A DNA stretch of 64,000 bases from Vibrio sp. 14G-20 (GTDB lineage Bacteria > Pseudomonadota > Gammaproteobacteria > Enterobacterales > Vibrionaceae), in contig NZ_JAPHPW010000011.1 of the NCBI RefSeq assembly GCF_026241515.1, forward strand, positions 1 to 64,000, written 5' to 3'. The position numbers and the translations under genes are program-made. Within the stretch, counting starts at the first letter, position 1. Each line of letters begins with the position of its first letter. The notes under the pieces are model-generated. The model saw only the letters and a list, made by a program, of their open reading frames with translations, ran no database searches and was not told the origin of the DNA. Below, in pieces: positions 9,693-17,830 of the stretch.

Positions 9693-9743
9693 ACTAAATG
9701 TTCCTAGTTCATTAATACCACGGATCGGTAGAAGGAGAGGGCT

Positions 9744-10487
9744 ATGGTATTTACAACGTTTCAGTTCTTGATAACCACATTATTAGCGGTTGTTTGCGCG
9801 AGAGCAATCAGTTTAAGTGAGGGAGATATCCCAGTGCTTGCAATGGTAATTCCTGCCTTATGGATTTTACCGCAGGGGGGCATAGCAGGGTTAGCTTTGC
9901 TTGTTTCCATGACGACTTACGGCTTAACGCTGCCCCTACAGCCCATCACGCTGTCTGTCAGTGCGTGGGTTTTATTCCCGCTATTGATGGTGGTCTTCTC
10001 AAGACGCAGTAGTTTGTCGGTCGTGATTATTTCCGGTCTGATTGTGACTACTTTGCAGGTCGGGATCATGGTCACGCAATCAGCAGGCAAGCTTGAAGGC
10101 GTCCCGTGGGTTACCACACTTCAAACCTTATCAATTATCGTGATTTGGTGGGCGGCAAATCATCTTAAGCCTGCTAGCCGACACAGCTGGTGGTCACTAG
10201 GCTTAATACTTCCATTATGGATAGCCGATTTACCTTATGCTGCTTTGTTGGCCTTGTGTATAACGGGTATCATGGCATCGATGGAAACACTCACTCGCTT
10301 AAAAACTTTCCGTTGGAACAAGCTCTTGTGTTGGACTCTGCCCACGGTTGGTTTTGCGGCTCTGGTGATCACGCCAAGCATTGAAGTGCCAAGCCCGGTG
10401 TTTGTGGTGTGGTTATGCCTATTGGGTACCGCGTGGATGACAGACTACATCATTCGCACAGAAGATAACGAAGATATAGATATCTAG
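9744..10487 (+). CDS. Polytopic inner-membrane protein, unknown function
   Basis: This 247-residue protein consists almost entirely of hydrophobic helices (seven or eight predicted by eye) and ends in a short acidic tail (RTEDNEDIDI). I do not recognise the family. A strong ribosome site (AAGGAGAGGGCT) precedes the ATG. It is divergent from atl and is followed by its own terminator before ffs. Confidence 0.7.
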   Translation: MVFTTFQFLITTLLAVVCARAISLSEGDIPVLAMVIPALWILPQGGIAGLALLVSMTTYGLTLPLQPITLSVSAWVLFPLLMVVFSRRSSLSVVIISGLIVTTLQVGIMVTQSAGKLEGVPWVTTLQTLSIIVIWWAANHLKPASRHSWWSLGLILPLWIADLPYAALLALCITGIMASMETLTRLKTFRWNKLLCWTLPTVGFAALVITPSIEVPSPVFVVWLCLLGTAWMTDYIIRTEDNEDIDI

Positions 10488-10514
10488 TATTACAGTAATT
10501 CAAACCTTCTAAAG

Positions 10515-10546
10515 GCAGGTAAATGGTGAATTTACCTGCGATTTTC
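10515..10546 (+). terminator. Terminator after the membrane-protein gene
   Basis: The stem GCAGGTAAAT / ATTTACCTGC (10515-10539) is followed by GATTTT, 27 nt after the stop codon. Confidence 0.75.
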
Positions 10547-10608
10547 TATTGGTTTGAATAAAGGATAAGCACTTAGACCGCAATTGTTCAAAAATAGGGG
10601 GGAAGGGC

Positions 10609-10636
10609 TTGCAATGGTTGCTGTGATGCTTAATAA
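10609..10636 (+). promoter_or_regulatory. Candidate promoter of ffs
   Basis: TTGCAA (10609-10614) and TAATAA (10631-10636) are 16 nt apart. The start would lie about 35 nt before the mature SRP RNA, leaving a leader with a GAGGC/GCCTC hairpin that RNase P could remove, as in E. coli. Confidence 0.4.
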
Positions 10637-10678
10637 TCCAATCACTCTTTGAGGCAAGCCTCTTAGAAAACGAATCTA

Positions 10679-10786
10679 TGGGGGCCTGGTCCTCCCGCAA
10701 CAATAGCTCGTGAACTCGGTCAGGCCTGGAAGGGAGCAGCCGCAGCGAGTGACTTGTGTGCCGGGATGTGGCTGGGTTCCCACCCA
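10679..10786 (+). ncRNA. ffs: Signal recognition particle RNA (4.5S RNA)
   Basis: This is the RNA of the bacterial SRP, which binds Ffh and targets membrane proteins. The universally conserved apical part GGTCAGGCCTGGAAGGGAGC, with the GGAA tetraloop and asymmetric loop, and the return strand GTGTGCCGGGATGTGGCTGG are present. The ends pair (TGGGGG with CCCACCCA). The length of about 108 nt fits the E. coli type. A terminator follows directly. Confidence 0.95.
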
Positions 10787-10788
10787 TA

Positions 10789-10819
10789 TAAAAAGCCGCT
10801 CTTAACGAGCGGCTTTTTG
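10789..10819 (+). terminator. ffs terminator
   Basis: The hairpin AAAAAGCCGCT - CTTAACG - AGCGGCTTTTT starts a few bases after the SRP RNA. Confidence 0.9.
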
Positions 10820-10865
10820 CTATCTGCAGTTTGCCTTTTTCTTGTTCAAAAACGTTTAAGTTTTC

Positions 10866-11204
10866 TTAATTCGCAGGCAGCACAACAGCTGATGCTTCTT
10901 CCTCTGAATCTTCCTTGTCTTCGACTTGTTCAGCTACCCAATCAATTGTCTTTGTTAGATAAAGCTTGTTGGTTTCGGTATCACACCAACTCTTTGATAA
11001 TCCTCTTCGATTAAACTCACTGCCAATGGCCGCCAATGTTTGATTGCTCGCGCGCCCGTAATACAAGGTGTCGCACAGTTGCAGGTTCGACATTGATTGT
11101 GGGTATGTATTAACCGACGAAGAGTTCATGCTTAGTGCTTTGGATTGATTGTGTGTGCAGCCTGTAAGGCTCAAGAAAAAGATCAATGCTAAGGCTTTCT
11201 TCAT
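10866..11204 (-). CDS. Small predicted lipoprotein
   Basis: This protein of 112 residues has a clear lipobox (FFLSLTGC, cysteine about residue 16). The mature region holds two further cysteines (LQLCDTLYYGRAS and KSWCDTETN) that could form a disulfide, and an acidic tail (EDKEDSEEEA). Three ATG codons occur in a row at the start. The AGAGG site is correctly spaced only from the third, at 11204. The short motif CDTLYYGRA resembles repeats in other Vibrio lipoproteins, but I cannot name a function. Confidence 0.7.
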   Translation of the reverse strand: MKKALALIFFLSLTGCTHNQSKALSMNSSSVNTYPQSMSNLQLCDTLYYGRASNQTLAAIGSEFNRRGLSKSWCDTETNKLYLTKTIDWVAEQVEDKEDSEEEASAVVLPAN

Positions 11205-11454
11205 CATCATACCTCTGAACAGTTACCAATAGTTGGCGGGGATTATGAGCATGATTAAGTCACTGATTTGTCAATTCTTCGCCAACTGCTTAAAGAGCAC
11301 GATCTTGCTCGCAACTAGAACACGTTATTGAGCCGTTTAATTCTTCGGTCAAAAAGTGCATTAACCGCCAAATGCGCAATTTTGTACAAAAGCTGAAAGA
11401 GCCTATAGAGTAGACTGATAAGTCGCTCGATAATTAACAGGCTTGGGAATTGTT

Positions 11455-12288
11455 ATGGAGAACAAGAAACGCTCTAAAGAAAAGGCCGAATATAAGATCA
11501 CAGAAGAGCTCGGTGGCCTTGAAACCCTTAATGCTGAATACGAAAAGCAGAACTTCTCGCGCCATAGCCACGAGGGCTACACACTTGGTGTTATTGAGCA
11601 GGGCGCTCAGCGTTTCTATCGAACGGGCGGGCATCATATAGCACCACAAGATGCGATCATTCTGGTCAATGCCGACGAAGTTCATAGCGGTCACTCTGCC
11701 ACTGAAGGTGGTTGGGCATATCGAGCCATGTATCCTCTCCCAGAGCAACTTGCCAAGATCACTCAAGAGCTTAACCTACCGAACTACGGCGCGCCTTACT
11801 TCCCAAGAGCGGTTGTTGAAGACCCTGAACTCGCTAATCAATTGAGATTAGTCTTTAACACGATTGATGAATCTGACAATCGCTTGTTAAGAGAAACCTT
11901 GATGTACGGGATGTTGGTTAAACTGATTAGCCGACACGGGAAATCGCCGCTTAACCCTCAACTCGACGGGAAAACTCAGCGCCAGCTTGTCTTGGTGAAA
12001 GAGTTCTTAGATGATTTTCCACAAGCCGGTGTGTCCCTAGAAGAGCTATCTAAGCTAGCGGCATTGAGCCCGTTTCACTTAGTGCGTTCTTTTCAGAAAG
12101 AATTTGGTCTTCCGCCGCATGCGTATCAAATCCAATCTCGGTTAAGGCTTTCGCGTAAGTTATTGAAACAAGGACATACCATTTCAGACACAGCGCAAGA
12201 GTGTGGCTTTCACGACCAAAGCCATTTTCATCGACACTTCAAAAAGGCCAATGGCTACACGCCGGGGCAATACATCAAAATGCTCTAA
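11455..12288 (+). CDS. AraC-family regulator of azlCD
   Basis: This regulator has an N-terminal cupin-like ligand domain (FSRHSHEGYTLGVIEQGAQ) and two C-terminal helix-turn-helix units (LEELSKLAALSPFHLVRSF and ISDTAQECGFHDQSHFHRH). ATG at 11455 follows a GGGA site, and the upstream TTG frame extension is rejected. The gene lies directly before azlCD in the same direction, a common arrangement in gammaproteobacteria. Control of that exporter is therefore likely but inferred. Confidence 0.85.
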   Translation: MENKKRSKEKAEYKITEELGGLETLNAEYEKQNFSRHSHEGYTLGVIEQGAQRFYRTGGHHIAPQDAIILVNADEVHSGHSATEGGWAYRAMYPLPEQLAKITQELNLPNYGAPYFPRAVVEDPELANQLRLVFNTIDESDNRLLRETLMYGMLVKLISRHGKSPLNPQLDGKTQRQLVLVKEFLDDFPQAGVSLEELSKLAALSPFHLVRSFQKEFGLPPHAYQIQSRLRLSRKLLKQGHTISDTAQECGFHDQSHFHRHFKKANGYTPGQYIKML

Positions 12289-12435
12289 ACTTGCTTGGCT
12301 AAGGCATGGCTAACTTGTGTTAAGTGCGGTTAAGTGTGGAAAACAGAGGGGCATGAAATCGAGCAAGTTTGTACAATCGAACCGACTCAACTCCTCTTAC
12401 ATTGAATAGCTAATGTGAAGAGAGAAAAGAACTAT

Positions 12436-13164
12436 ATGGATAGTGAAAGAATGGATAGACGAACACAGTTATGGAAGGGCGTTTTAGCGGGAATGCCTTT
12501 GAGCATTGCGGTAATCCCTTGGGGAATTCTAGCGGGTTCATATGCGATAGATGCAGGATTGAGTCAGCTTCAAGCGCAAGCGATGTCGGCTATTCTATTT
12601 GCTGGCTCAGCACAACTTGTCGCTGCGGGTATGTTTAAAGCGGGTATTGGTCTAGGCACCATGTTGTTGACCACCTTATTCATCACGTCTAGACACTTTC
12701 TGTATAGCGTATCGATGCGTGACAAAATCAGCCATCTTCCTGCGCGTTGGCGTCTATTACTCGGATTTTGGCTCACCGATGAGCTGTTCGCGATTTGTAG
12801 TGGGCAGTCTCAGCAAGAATTTAATCGCTGGTATGCTGCGGGTGTAGGCGGCGGTTTTTATCTCGTTTGGAATATTGCGAGCTTTGTTGGCATTGTCGCG
12901 GGAAGCCAAATTCCTTCACTCAATGAAATTGGTCTCGATTTCGCGGTCGCAGCAACCTTTATCGCCTTGGTGTTCCCATTAATCCGAACTCTACCCGTCG
13001 TGGTGTGTGTGGTGGTTTCATTGGTCACTTCGGTTGCCATGTCGGTGAATAATGTTGAAGGTGGACTCATGATTGCAGCGATTGCTGGCATGTTAGCAGG
13101 CTTTTTTAGTGAGTCGTTGCAAGAGCGAAACAATGGCAACAAGCCAGCAGTGGAGGGGAAATAG
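12436..13164 (+). CDS. azlC: AzlC-type branched-chain amino-acid exporter, large subunit
   Basis: This inner-membrane protein has the AzlC/YgaZ signature: GVLAGMPLSIAVIPWGILAG at the N terminus, SAILFAGSAQLVAAGMF, and FITSRHFLYSVSMR. Together with AzlD it exports branched-chain amino acids or related compounds. GTG at 12415 also opens the frame, but ATG at 12436 lies behind a purine-rich stretch and gives a typical start. Its stop is two bases from the azlD start. Confidence 0.9.
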   Translation: MDSERMDRRTQLWKGVLAGMPLSIAVIPWGILAGSYAIDAGLSQLQAQAMSAILFAGSAQLVAAGMFKAGIGLGTMLLTTLFITSRHFLYSVSMRDKISHLPARWRLLLGFWLTDELFAICSGQSQQEFNRWYAAGVGGGFYLVWNIASFVGIVAGSQIPSLNEIGLDFAVAATFIALVFPLIRTLPVVVCVVVSLVTSVAMSVNNVEGGLMIAAIAGMLAGFFSESLQERNNGNKPAVEGK

Positions 13165-13166
13165 AG

Positions 13167-13496
13167 ATGATTTGGTTAACGATATTCCTTATGACAGCGA
13201 TTGTTTTCTTTAGTCGGTATCTGTTTCTAGAGCCTGCAATCCCGCTTCGACTCAATCAAACCGCAAGGCGCCTATTGCGCTATTCAAGCCCAGCGGTGCT
13301 GACTGCGATTTGGGGGCCAATTGTATTTGCTCCTGAACAAACATTTTGGCCAAGCCTTGAAAACCCATACTTGATAGGCGCGGTGGTCACAGGTCTGTTG
13401 ATTTGGAAAACAGGCAATGTGCTGCTAACGATTGGCGTCAGCATGGCGGTGTTTTTATTCTATAACCTTGTCGCGGTTGATTACCTTTTTCATTGA
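13167..13496 (+). CDS. azlD: AzlD-type exporter, small subunit
   Basis: This 109-residue protein has four transmembrane helices of the AzlD family (FFSRYLFLEPAIPLRLNQTARRLLRYSSPAVLTAIW). It partners AzlC. The ribosome site GAGGGGAA lies in the end of azlC, which indicates translational coupling. Confidence 0.9.
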   Translation: MIWLTIFLMTAIVFFSRYLFLEPAIPLRLNQTARRLLRYSSPAVLTAIWGPIVFAPEQTFWPSLENPYLIGAVVTGLLIWKTGNVLLTIGVSMAVFLFYNLVAVDYLFH

Positions 13497-13538
13497 TACG
13501 TAGCTCAATTGATACGTCGTGTCACGCCATTAGTTATC

Positions 13539-13580
13539 CTCGTTTCAAGTGTATGACTCATTACTTGAAACGAGTGCTTT
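13539..13580 (+). terminator. Probable azlCD terminator; rest of 13497-13815 without a gene
   Basis: A perfect 12-bp stem CTCGTTTCAAGT / ACTTGAAACGAG (13539-13550, 13563-13574) is followed by TGCTTTTAGG. The tail is a weak T-run, so termination may be partial. In the rest of the 320-base gap I see only AT-rich DNA with presumed promoter sequence for the next gene. Confidence 0.5.
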
Positions 13581-13815
13581 TAGGCTCTAGTTCTCTTGTG
13601 GTTCTGTATTCAAAAGCGCTCTGTTCCTCTCTTCGCCTTCCTCATATCTGTCCAATAAATTCCTTACATTCAAATGCAATTGATTTTATATTATTTTGTA
13701 CTGTTTAATTCGTTTTACTTATGGATAAAAAGTGAGTAAATTTGCAAATAATTCAATGTGTTGAGATGTTTGGAAAGATATTTCAGCTGTTTTACAAAGC
13801 TAAAGGGACCTCAAA

Positions 13816-14307
13816 ATGTATAGATTTTTCGCAATTTTATTTCTACTCGTACCGCTGCAATTATCAGCGGCACAAGATGATAGGCAAGCTCTGATAAAAG
13901 AGCTTCTTCAGATTATGGATGTCGATTCCACGTTGGACGCGGTATACGTTCAAATGGATAGCATGATGGCTAATATGTCTAAAGACCTAGGGGTTTCAGA
14001 GTCAGAACAAGCTATTTTTGATGATTACTATCAGGGCATGAACGACTTAATGAAAGAGGAGGTTAGCTGGCAAAAGCTAGAGCCAGGAATTGTAACGATT
14101 TACAGCAATCAATTCACTGAAGAAGAGCTCAGTGCAATGATCGATTTCTACAAAACAGAACATGGAAAAAGCATTCTGAAAAAAATGCCAACCGTGACAA
14201 CAGAGTCAATGATCATGACTCAGTCGTTAATGCAACAAGTTCTCCCAAAAGTTCAAAAGTTAACGACCAAACTAAAACAAGACCTTGAAGCGCATAGAGG
14301 TTCTTGA
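13816..14307 (+). CDS. DUF2059 family secreted protein
   Basis: This 163-residue protein has a signal peptide (MYRFFAILFLLVPLQLSA). The helical DUF2059 domain near the C terminus is recognisable by YSNQFTEEELSAMIDFYKTE and the following HGKSILKKMP. Members are periplasmic proteins of unknown function. The ribosome site AAAGGGACC precedes the ATG. Confidence 0.85.
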   Translation: MYRFFAILFLLVPLQLSAAQDDRQALIKELLQIMDVDSTLDAVYVQMDSMMANMSKDLGVSESEQAIFDDYYQGMNDLMKEEVSWQKLEPGIVTIYSNQFTEEELSAMIDFYKTEHGKSILKKMPTVTTESMIMTQSLMQQVLPKVQKLTTKLKQDLEAHRGS

Positions 14308-14499
14308 TCAGAAGCCGTTAGGTTTGTGATTAGAAATAACGCTCTATACTTGGTCGATAACGTAGATATTCTTGAAACACACGCTGCATTTCATGCAATG
14401 ATTTATGTGTTTCAAGCGTAATCAGGCATAATTACTACCCCATAGCTGAATCATTTTAGGTGTGGGTATTGTGTATTTAGGTTTTGGTAAGGAGTTAGT

Positions 14500-15273
14500 T
14501 TGGCTAAGAAATATTATGTGGTTTGGAAAGGTCGTACACCGGGTATTTTTACCACTTGGAACGAGTGTAAATCGCAAGTCGATGGCTTTGCAGGGGCAAG
14601 ATATAAATCGTTTCTAACACTAGGCGAGGCTGAGTCTGCTTTCGGTGGTAAAACGTCGCCTGCGTCAGGTTCTACAGCGACAAAGCCAAGCTCTGCGGGG
14701 AAGGCGACGAAAGCTAAGGTACCGCCTCTTTCGGAGCAGCAAATCACTGATATGCCTTTTGATATCAAGATCTTTACCGATGGTGCATGTGAACCAAATC
14801 CTGGTGAAGCAGGGACGGGTTTAGCGGTATACCAAAACAACCAATTAACCGAATTGTGGTATGGCTTGTATCAACCTGTTGGTACCAATAATACCGCCGA
14901 GCTACATGGGCTTAAGCAAGCGTTTATTCTCGCGAAAGAGAAGTTAAACGCAGGCCTCTCTGTTGCGATTTATTGTGACTCTAAGTACTCGATAGATTGT
15001 ATTACTAAGTGGGCAACGGGTTGGGAGAAAAAGGGCTGGACCAAGTCGGGCGGCGAAATCAAAAACCTCGATATTATTAAGCCTGCGTATGCTCTCTACC
15101 AAGAACTGGCTTCAAAAATCACCATCTACCATGTGAATGGTCACGTTGGTATTGAAGGTAACGAATTGGCCGATAGAATGTCGATTGTGGCTATTTCATC
15201 GAAAGAGCATGAGCTAGCTCAATATCGTGACATCGAAGATCTTGAGTCTATTTTGGCGCTGCGAGCCGGCTAG
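14500..15273 (+). CDS. Ribonuclease HI with N-terminal hybrid-binding (viroplasmin-like) domain
   Basis: It cleaves the RNA strand of RNA:DNA hybrids. Residues 1-50 (KKYYVVWKGRTPGIFTTW to YKSFLTLGEAESAF) form the caulimovirus viroplasmin/hybrid-binding domain. An Ala/Ser/Lys-rich linker follows, then an RNase H domain. The catalytic residues are visible as D in FTDGACEPNPG, E in NNTAELHG, D in IYCDSKYS and D in GNELADRM, with H in VNGHVG. A perfect AAGGAG site five bases before TTG at 14500 decides a TTG start. Vibrio usually also has the short RnhA near dnaQ, so this is probably a second enzyme. Confidence 0.92.
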   Translation: MAKKYYVVWKGRTPGIFTTWNECKSQVDGFAGARYKSFLTLGEAESAFGGKTSPASGSTATKPSSAGKATKAKVPPLSEQQITDMPFDIKIFTDGACEPNPGEAGTGLAVYQNNQLTELWYGLYQPVGTNNTAELHGLKQAFILAKEKLNAGLSVAIYCDSKYSIDCITKWATGWEKKGWTKSGGEIKNLDIIKPAYALYQELASKITIYHVNGHVGIEGNELADRMSIVAISSKEHELAQYRDIEDLESILALRAG

Positions 15274-15345
15274 CTAGGCTTCTTAATGAAAAGCTAATGA
15301 AAGTTACTGAAAGCATAAGTTGCTATCATTAAGCAGTGCTAAGTT

Positions 15346-15381
15346 GAGCGCTACATTTCAAATGGATGTAGCGCTCTTTTG
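15346..15381 (+). terminator. Terminator after the RNase H gene
   Basis: The stem GAGCGCTACAT / ATGTAGCGCTC (15346-15356, 15366-15376) is followed by TTTT. Confidence 0.85.
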
Positions 15382-15432
15382 ATCTTGTGGTGCTCAGTCG
15401 TTTTTGTGAGGCATAGCTGTCTGAGTTAATCC

Positions 15433-16581
15433 TTATTGAGCTGGGTTCTCTATCCAACGAGATAATTGCTGAGCTTGTTTGATCGAATTAAAACTGTCTT
15501 TCACTCTCTCACGTGCCTTTAACCCCATCGATGCTTTATCGTTACTGCTTAGCTGCGCGAAACGCTCAATCGCTGCTCTTAATTCTTCCACGTTCTTTTC
15601 GCTAACCACAAAACCTGTCTCTGGTGAGACGATCTCTTTGCATCCCATGATGTTGGTGGTAATGACGGGTGTGCCCACGGCCATCGCTTCTTTTAAAACC
15701 AGTGGCCCTGTATCCACGCACCCAGTTTCGGAAAAACAGAAGGGCGCGATTAGGCTGTCATAGTTCGATAGTTTCTCTTTCACCCACTCGTGAGGTTTAG
15801 CGCCAAGAAAGGCCACGTTTCGAGTGAGCCCTTGCTCTTTGACCTGCAATTTTAATTGTTGCTCTAAATCGCCAGTACCGATGATATCGAGATGAATATC
15901 GAGAGGTTCGGCAATCGGCGCTAATGCATCAATAAGATGGTGGATGCCTTTTTGCTCCACTAATCGGCCAAGAAAAACGAGACGAAGTTGCTTAGCTTCG
16001 GTTTTTGGGTGTAGTTGAAATTGTTTGGTATTTACCCCACAGTGCAGGAGTTTAATGTTGCCTTTAGCCATGGTATTGAAGTCGGTGAGCATGTCTTTGC
16101 ACACTGCGACCACAAAATCACTCGAAGAAATTTTCTGTTCAATGTCATAAGCGAATTCGTAAACATCATGACCGTGAGCCACGAATGAACAAGTGATGTT
16201 CAACAGTTTTGCCGCGACGATGGCGTGAGCTGTGGTGTGCTGACAGAAATGCGCATGAACGTGTTCGACGTCATTTTCCGCGAGTTGCAGCGCCAGTTTG
16301 AATCCATAAGCAAACAATGACTTTTTAGGCATACTGGTTTGCTTGGAAACAAAGGATATCGCTCTGACAAAGCCAAACCAATTGATGTTTGTGATCTTAC
16401 CAATTCGAACATCTCGACCAATTTTAACAATGTCATAGTCAAATGACTTTTCACTCTCTTCTATCTCAAATGCCATCACGCAAACATCGTGTCCACAAGC
16501 TTTCACCGAGTCGACTTCTGTTTGGATGAAGGTTTCACTGAGTACAGGATAAGTTGGTGCTATAAATGCTACTTTCTTCAT
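15433..16581 (-). CDS. Glycosyltransferase family 4 protein
   Basis: This GT-B fold transferase has 382 residues. The N-terminal acceptor half begins KVAFIAPTYPVLSETFIQTE. The donor half contains LVFLGRLVEQKGIHHLIDAL and the EX7E-type motif SETGCVDTGPLVLKEAMAVG. The family transfers sugars from nucleotide-sugar donors to lipid-linked or polysaccharide acceptors. It is divergent from a GT2 gene and a flippase, so the three probably build one surface glycan. Substrates are unknown. Confidence 0.9.
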   Translation of the reverse strand: MKKVAFIAPTYPVLSETFIQTEVDSVKACGHDVCVMAFEIEESEKSFDYDIVKIGRDVRIGKITNINWFGFVRAISFVSKQTSMPKKSLFAYGFKLALQLAENDVEHVHAHFCQHTTAHAIVAAKLLNITCSFVAHGHDVYEFAYDIEQKISSSDFVVAVCKDMLTDFNTMAKGNIKLLHCGVNTKQFQLHPKTEAKQLRLVFLGRLVEQKGIHHLIDALAPIAEPLDIHLDIIGTGDLEQQLKLQVKEQGLTRNVAFLGAKPHEWVKEKLSNYDSLIAPFCFSETGCVDTGPLVLKEAMAVGTPVITTNIMGCKEIVSPETGFVVSEKNVEELRAAIERFAQLSSNDKASMGLKARERVKDSFNSIKQAQQLSRWIENPAQ

Positions 16582-16896
16582 TCCTTACTCCTCAAATCCA
16601 TGTGACTAAAGCTATCAAGCCAAGTTAATAACCAATAAAGCAAGATACGAACCAAGATCAAATTGTAGCTTTGGAGGGCTTTTCGATTGCTTTCCTAAGG
16701 TTACCCCTCTAGAAGTCGCCCGTTTTCTCAAATTGATAATCAAATTGAAGTTGTAGGATTTTCGCCCCGTTGTGTTTTATCGTCATTTTGAGAATATTGC
16801 GTAGGAGACTGATTTATATGTGATTTTGTAGCAAGATACTCTCGGCATAGAACATGCAACGTCAGCCATATAACGTATAAATCTGAGGGCGTCATT
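16582..16896. other. Divergent intergenic region between glycosyltransferases
   Basis: About 315 bases are free of a coding frame. I assume promoters for both flanking genes. No strong repeat or known operator was seen. Confidence 0.4.
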
Positions 16897-17823
16897 ATGG
16901 CTAAAGTAAGTGTTGTTATTCCTACCTACAACTGTTTGGATTACCTGCCGAAGGCAATTGGCAGTGTACTTAAGCAGACTCATCAAGATGTTGAGCTCAT
17001 TGTTATTGACGATAACAGTAACGATGGAACGTCGACGTATCTCGCATCGATAGACGATGATCGCATTATTACTTTATCCACTTTGGGTGTTGGTGCGCCT
17101 CAAGCGAGAAACCTTGGTATAGAGCAAGCTTCAGGTGAATACATCGCTTTTTTAGACGCAGACGATTTTTGGTTTCCTGAAAAAATTGAGCGCCAACTCG
17201 AATTTCATCAACGTTACCCTGATCTTGCGATGAGCTTTACTAACTACGAGCACCTTACTGAAGACTACCAAGTGATAGTCGATTGCTTTAGTTACTGGTC
17301 GCAGTTTCAAGATCAAGACGAGCTGTTCATCAATATCGAGAACCCGTTGGAGTTCATCATTGAAAACAATGTGATTGGAACTTCGACTGTCATGGTAAAA
17401 GCGGATGTGTTTTCTGAAACAGACAGTTTCAATGCTGACATCAAGTATGGGGAAGATTGGGAACTGTGGCTTCGAATGAGTGAAAACCATCAGATTGGTG
17501 TGTTGAACTCGGTACAGGTTGGTTACTTGATGAGAGCGAGTTCAGTAACCCAAACTGAAAGTCTTAAATTGAGAAATTTGCAGTCTATAGAGACTATTCT
17601 TCAACATTACCAAAATGACAGTCAACGATGGAATCTACCCACTTCAAGTTTCAAAATCGCAAAGGCGAGAATACTGGAAGGTTACGCTGACTATTATCGA
17701 GGCTTACAACAAAACCGATTGGCCATTTCATACAGTATCCGCTCGTTAGCTTTGGCTCCGCAAAAACGAACGTTACGACATCTTCTTGGAGACTGTAAGA
17801 GTTTCCTAATACCTGCACTGTAA
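16897..17823 (+). CDS. Glycosyltransferase family 2 protein
   Basis: This inverting GT-A transferase has 308 residues and starts KVSVVIPTYNCLDYLPKAI. The nucleotide-binding DD pair lies in LIVIDDNSNDGT and the metal-binding DXD in IAFLDADDFWFPEK. A catalytic-loop ED occurs in YGEDWELWLRM. No transmembrane helix is present. It precedes the flippase by seven bases, so they are co-transcribed. Confidence 0.92.
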   Translation: MAKVSVVIPTYNCLDYLPKAIGSVLKQTHQDVELIVIDDNSNDGTSTYLASIDDDRIITLSTLGVGAPQARNLGIEQASGEYIAFLDADDFWFPEKIERQLEFHQRYPDLAMSFTNYEHLTEDYQVIVDCFSYWSQFQDQDELFINIENPLEFIIENNVIGTSTVMVKADVFSETDSFNADIKYGEDWELWLRMSENHQIGVLNSVQVGYLMRASSVTQTESLKLRNLQSIETILQHYQNDSQRWNLPTSSFKIAKARILEGYADYYRGLQQNRLAISYSIRSLALAPQKRTLRHLLGDCKSFLIPAL

Positions 17824-17830
17824 GGAATAG

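Noticed and set aside
10754..11014. Open frame over the SRP RNA 3' end
   Set aside because: It overlaps ffs, its terminator and the opposite-strand lipoprotein gene, and has no ribosome site or recognisable protein.
13493..13708. 71-codon frame after azlD
   Set aside because: It runs through the azlD terminator hairpin, shows no family features and has no ribosome site.
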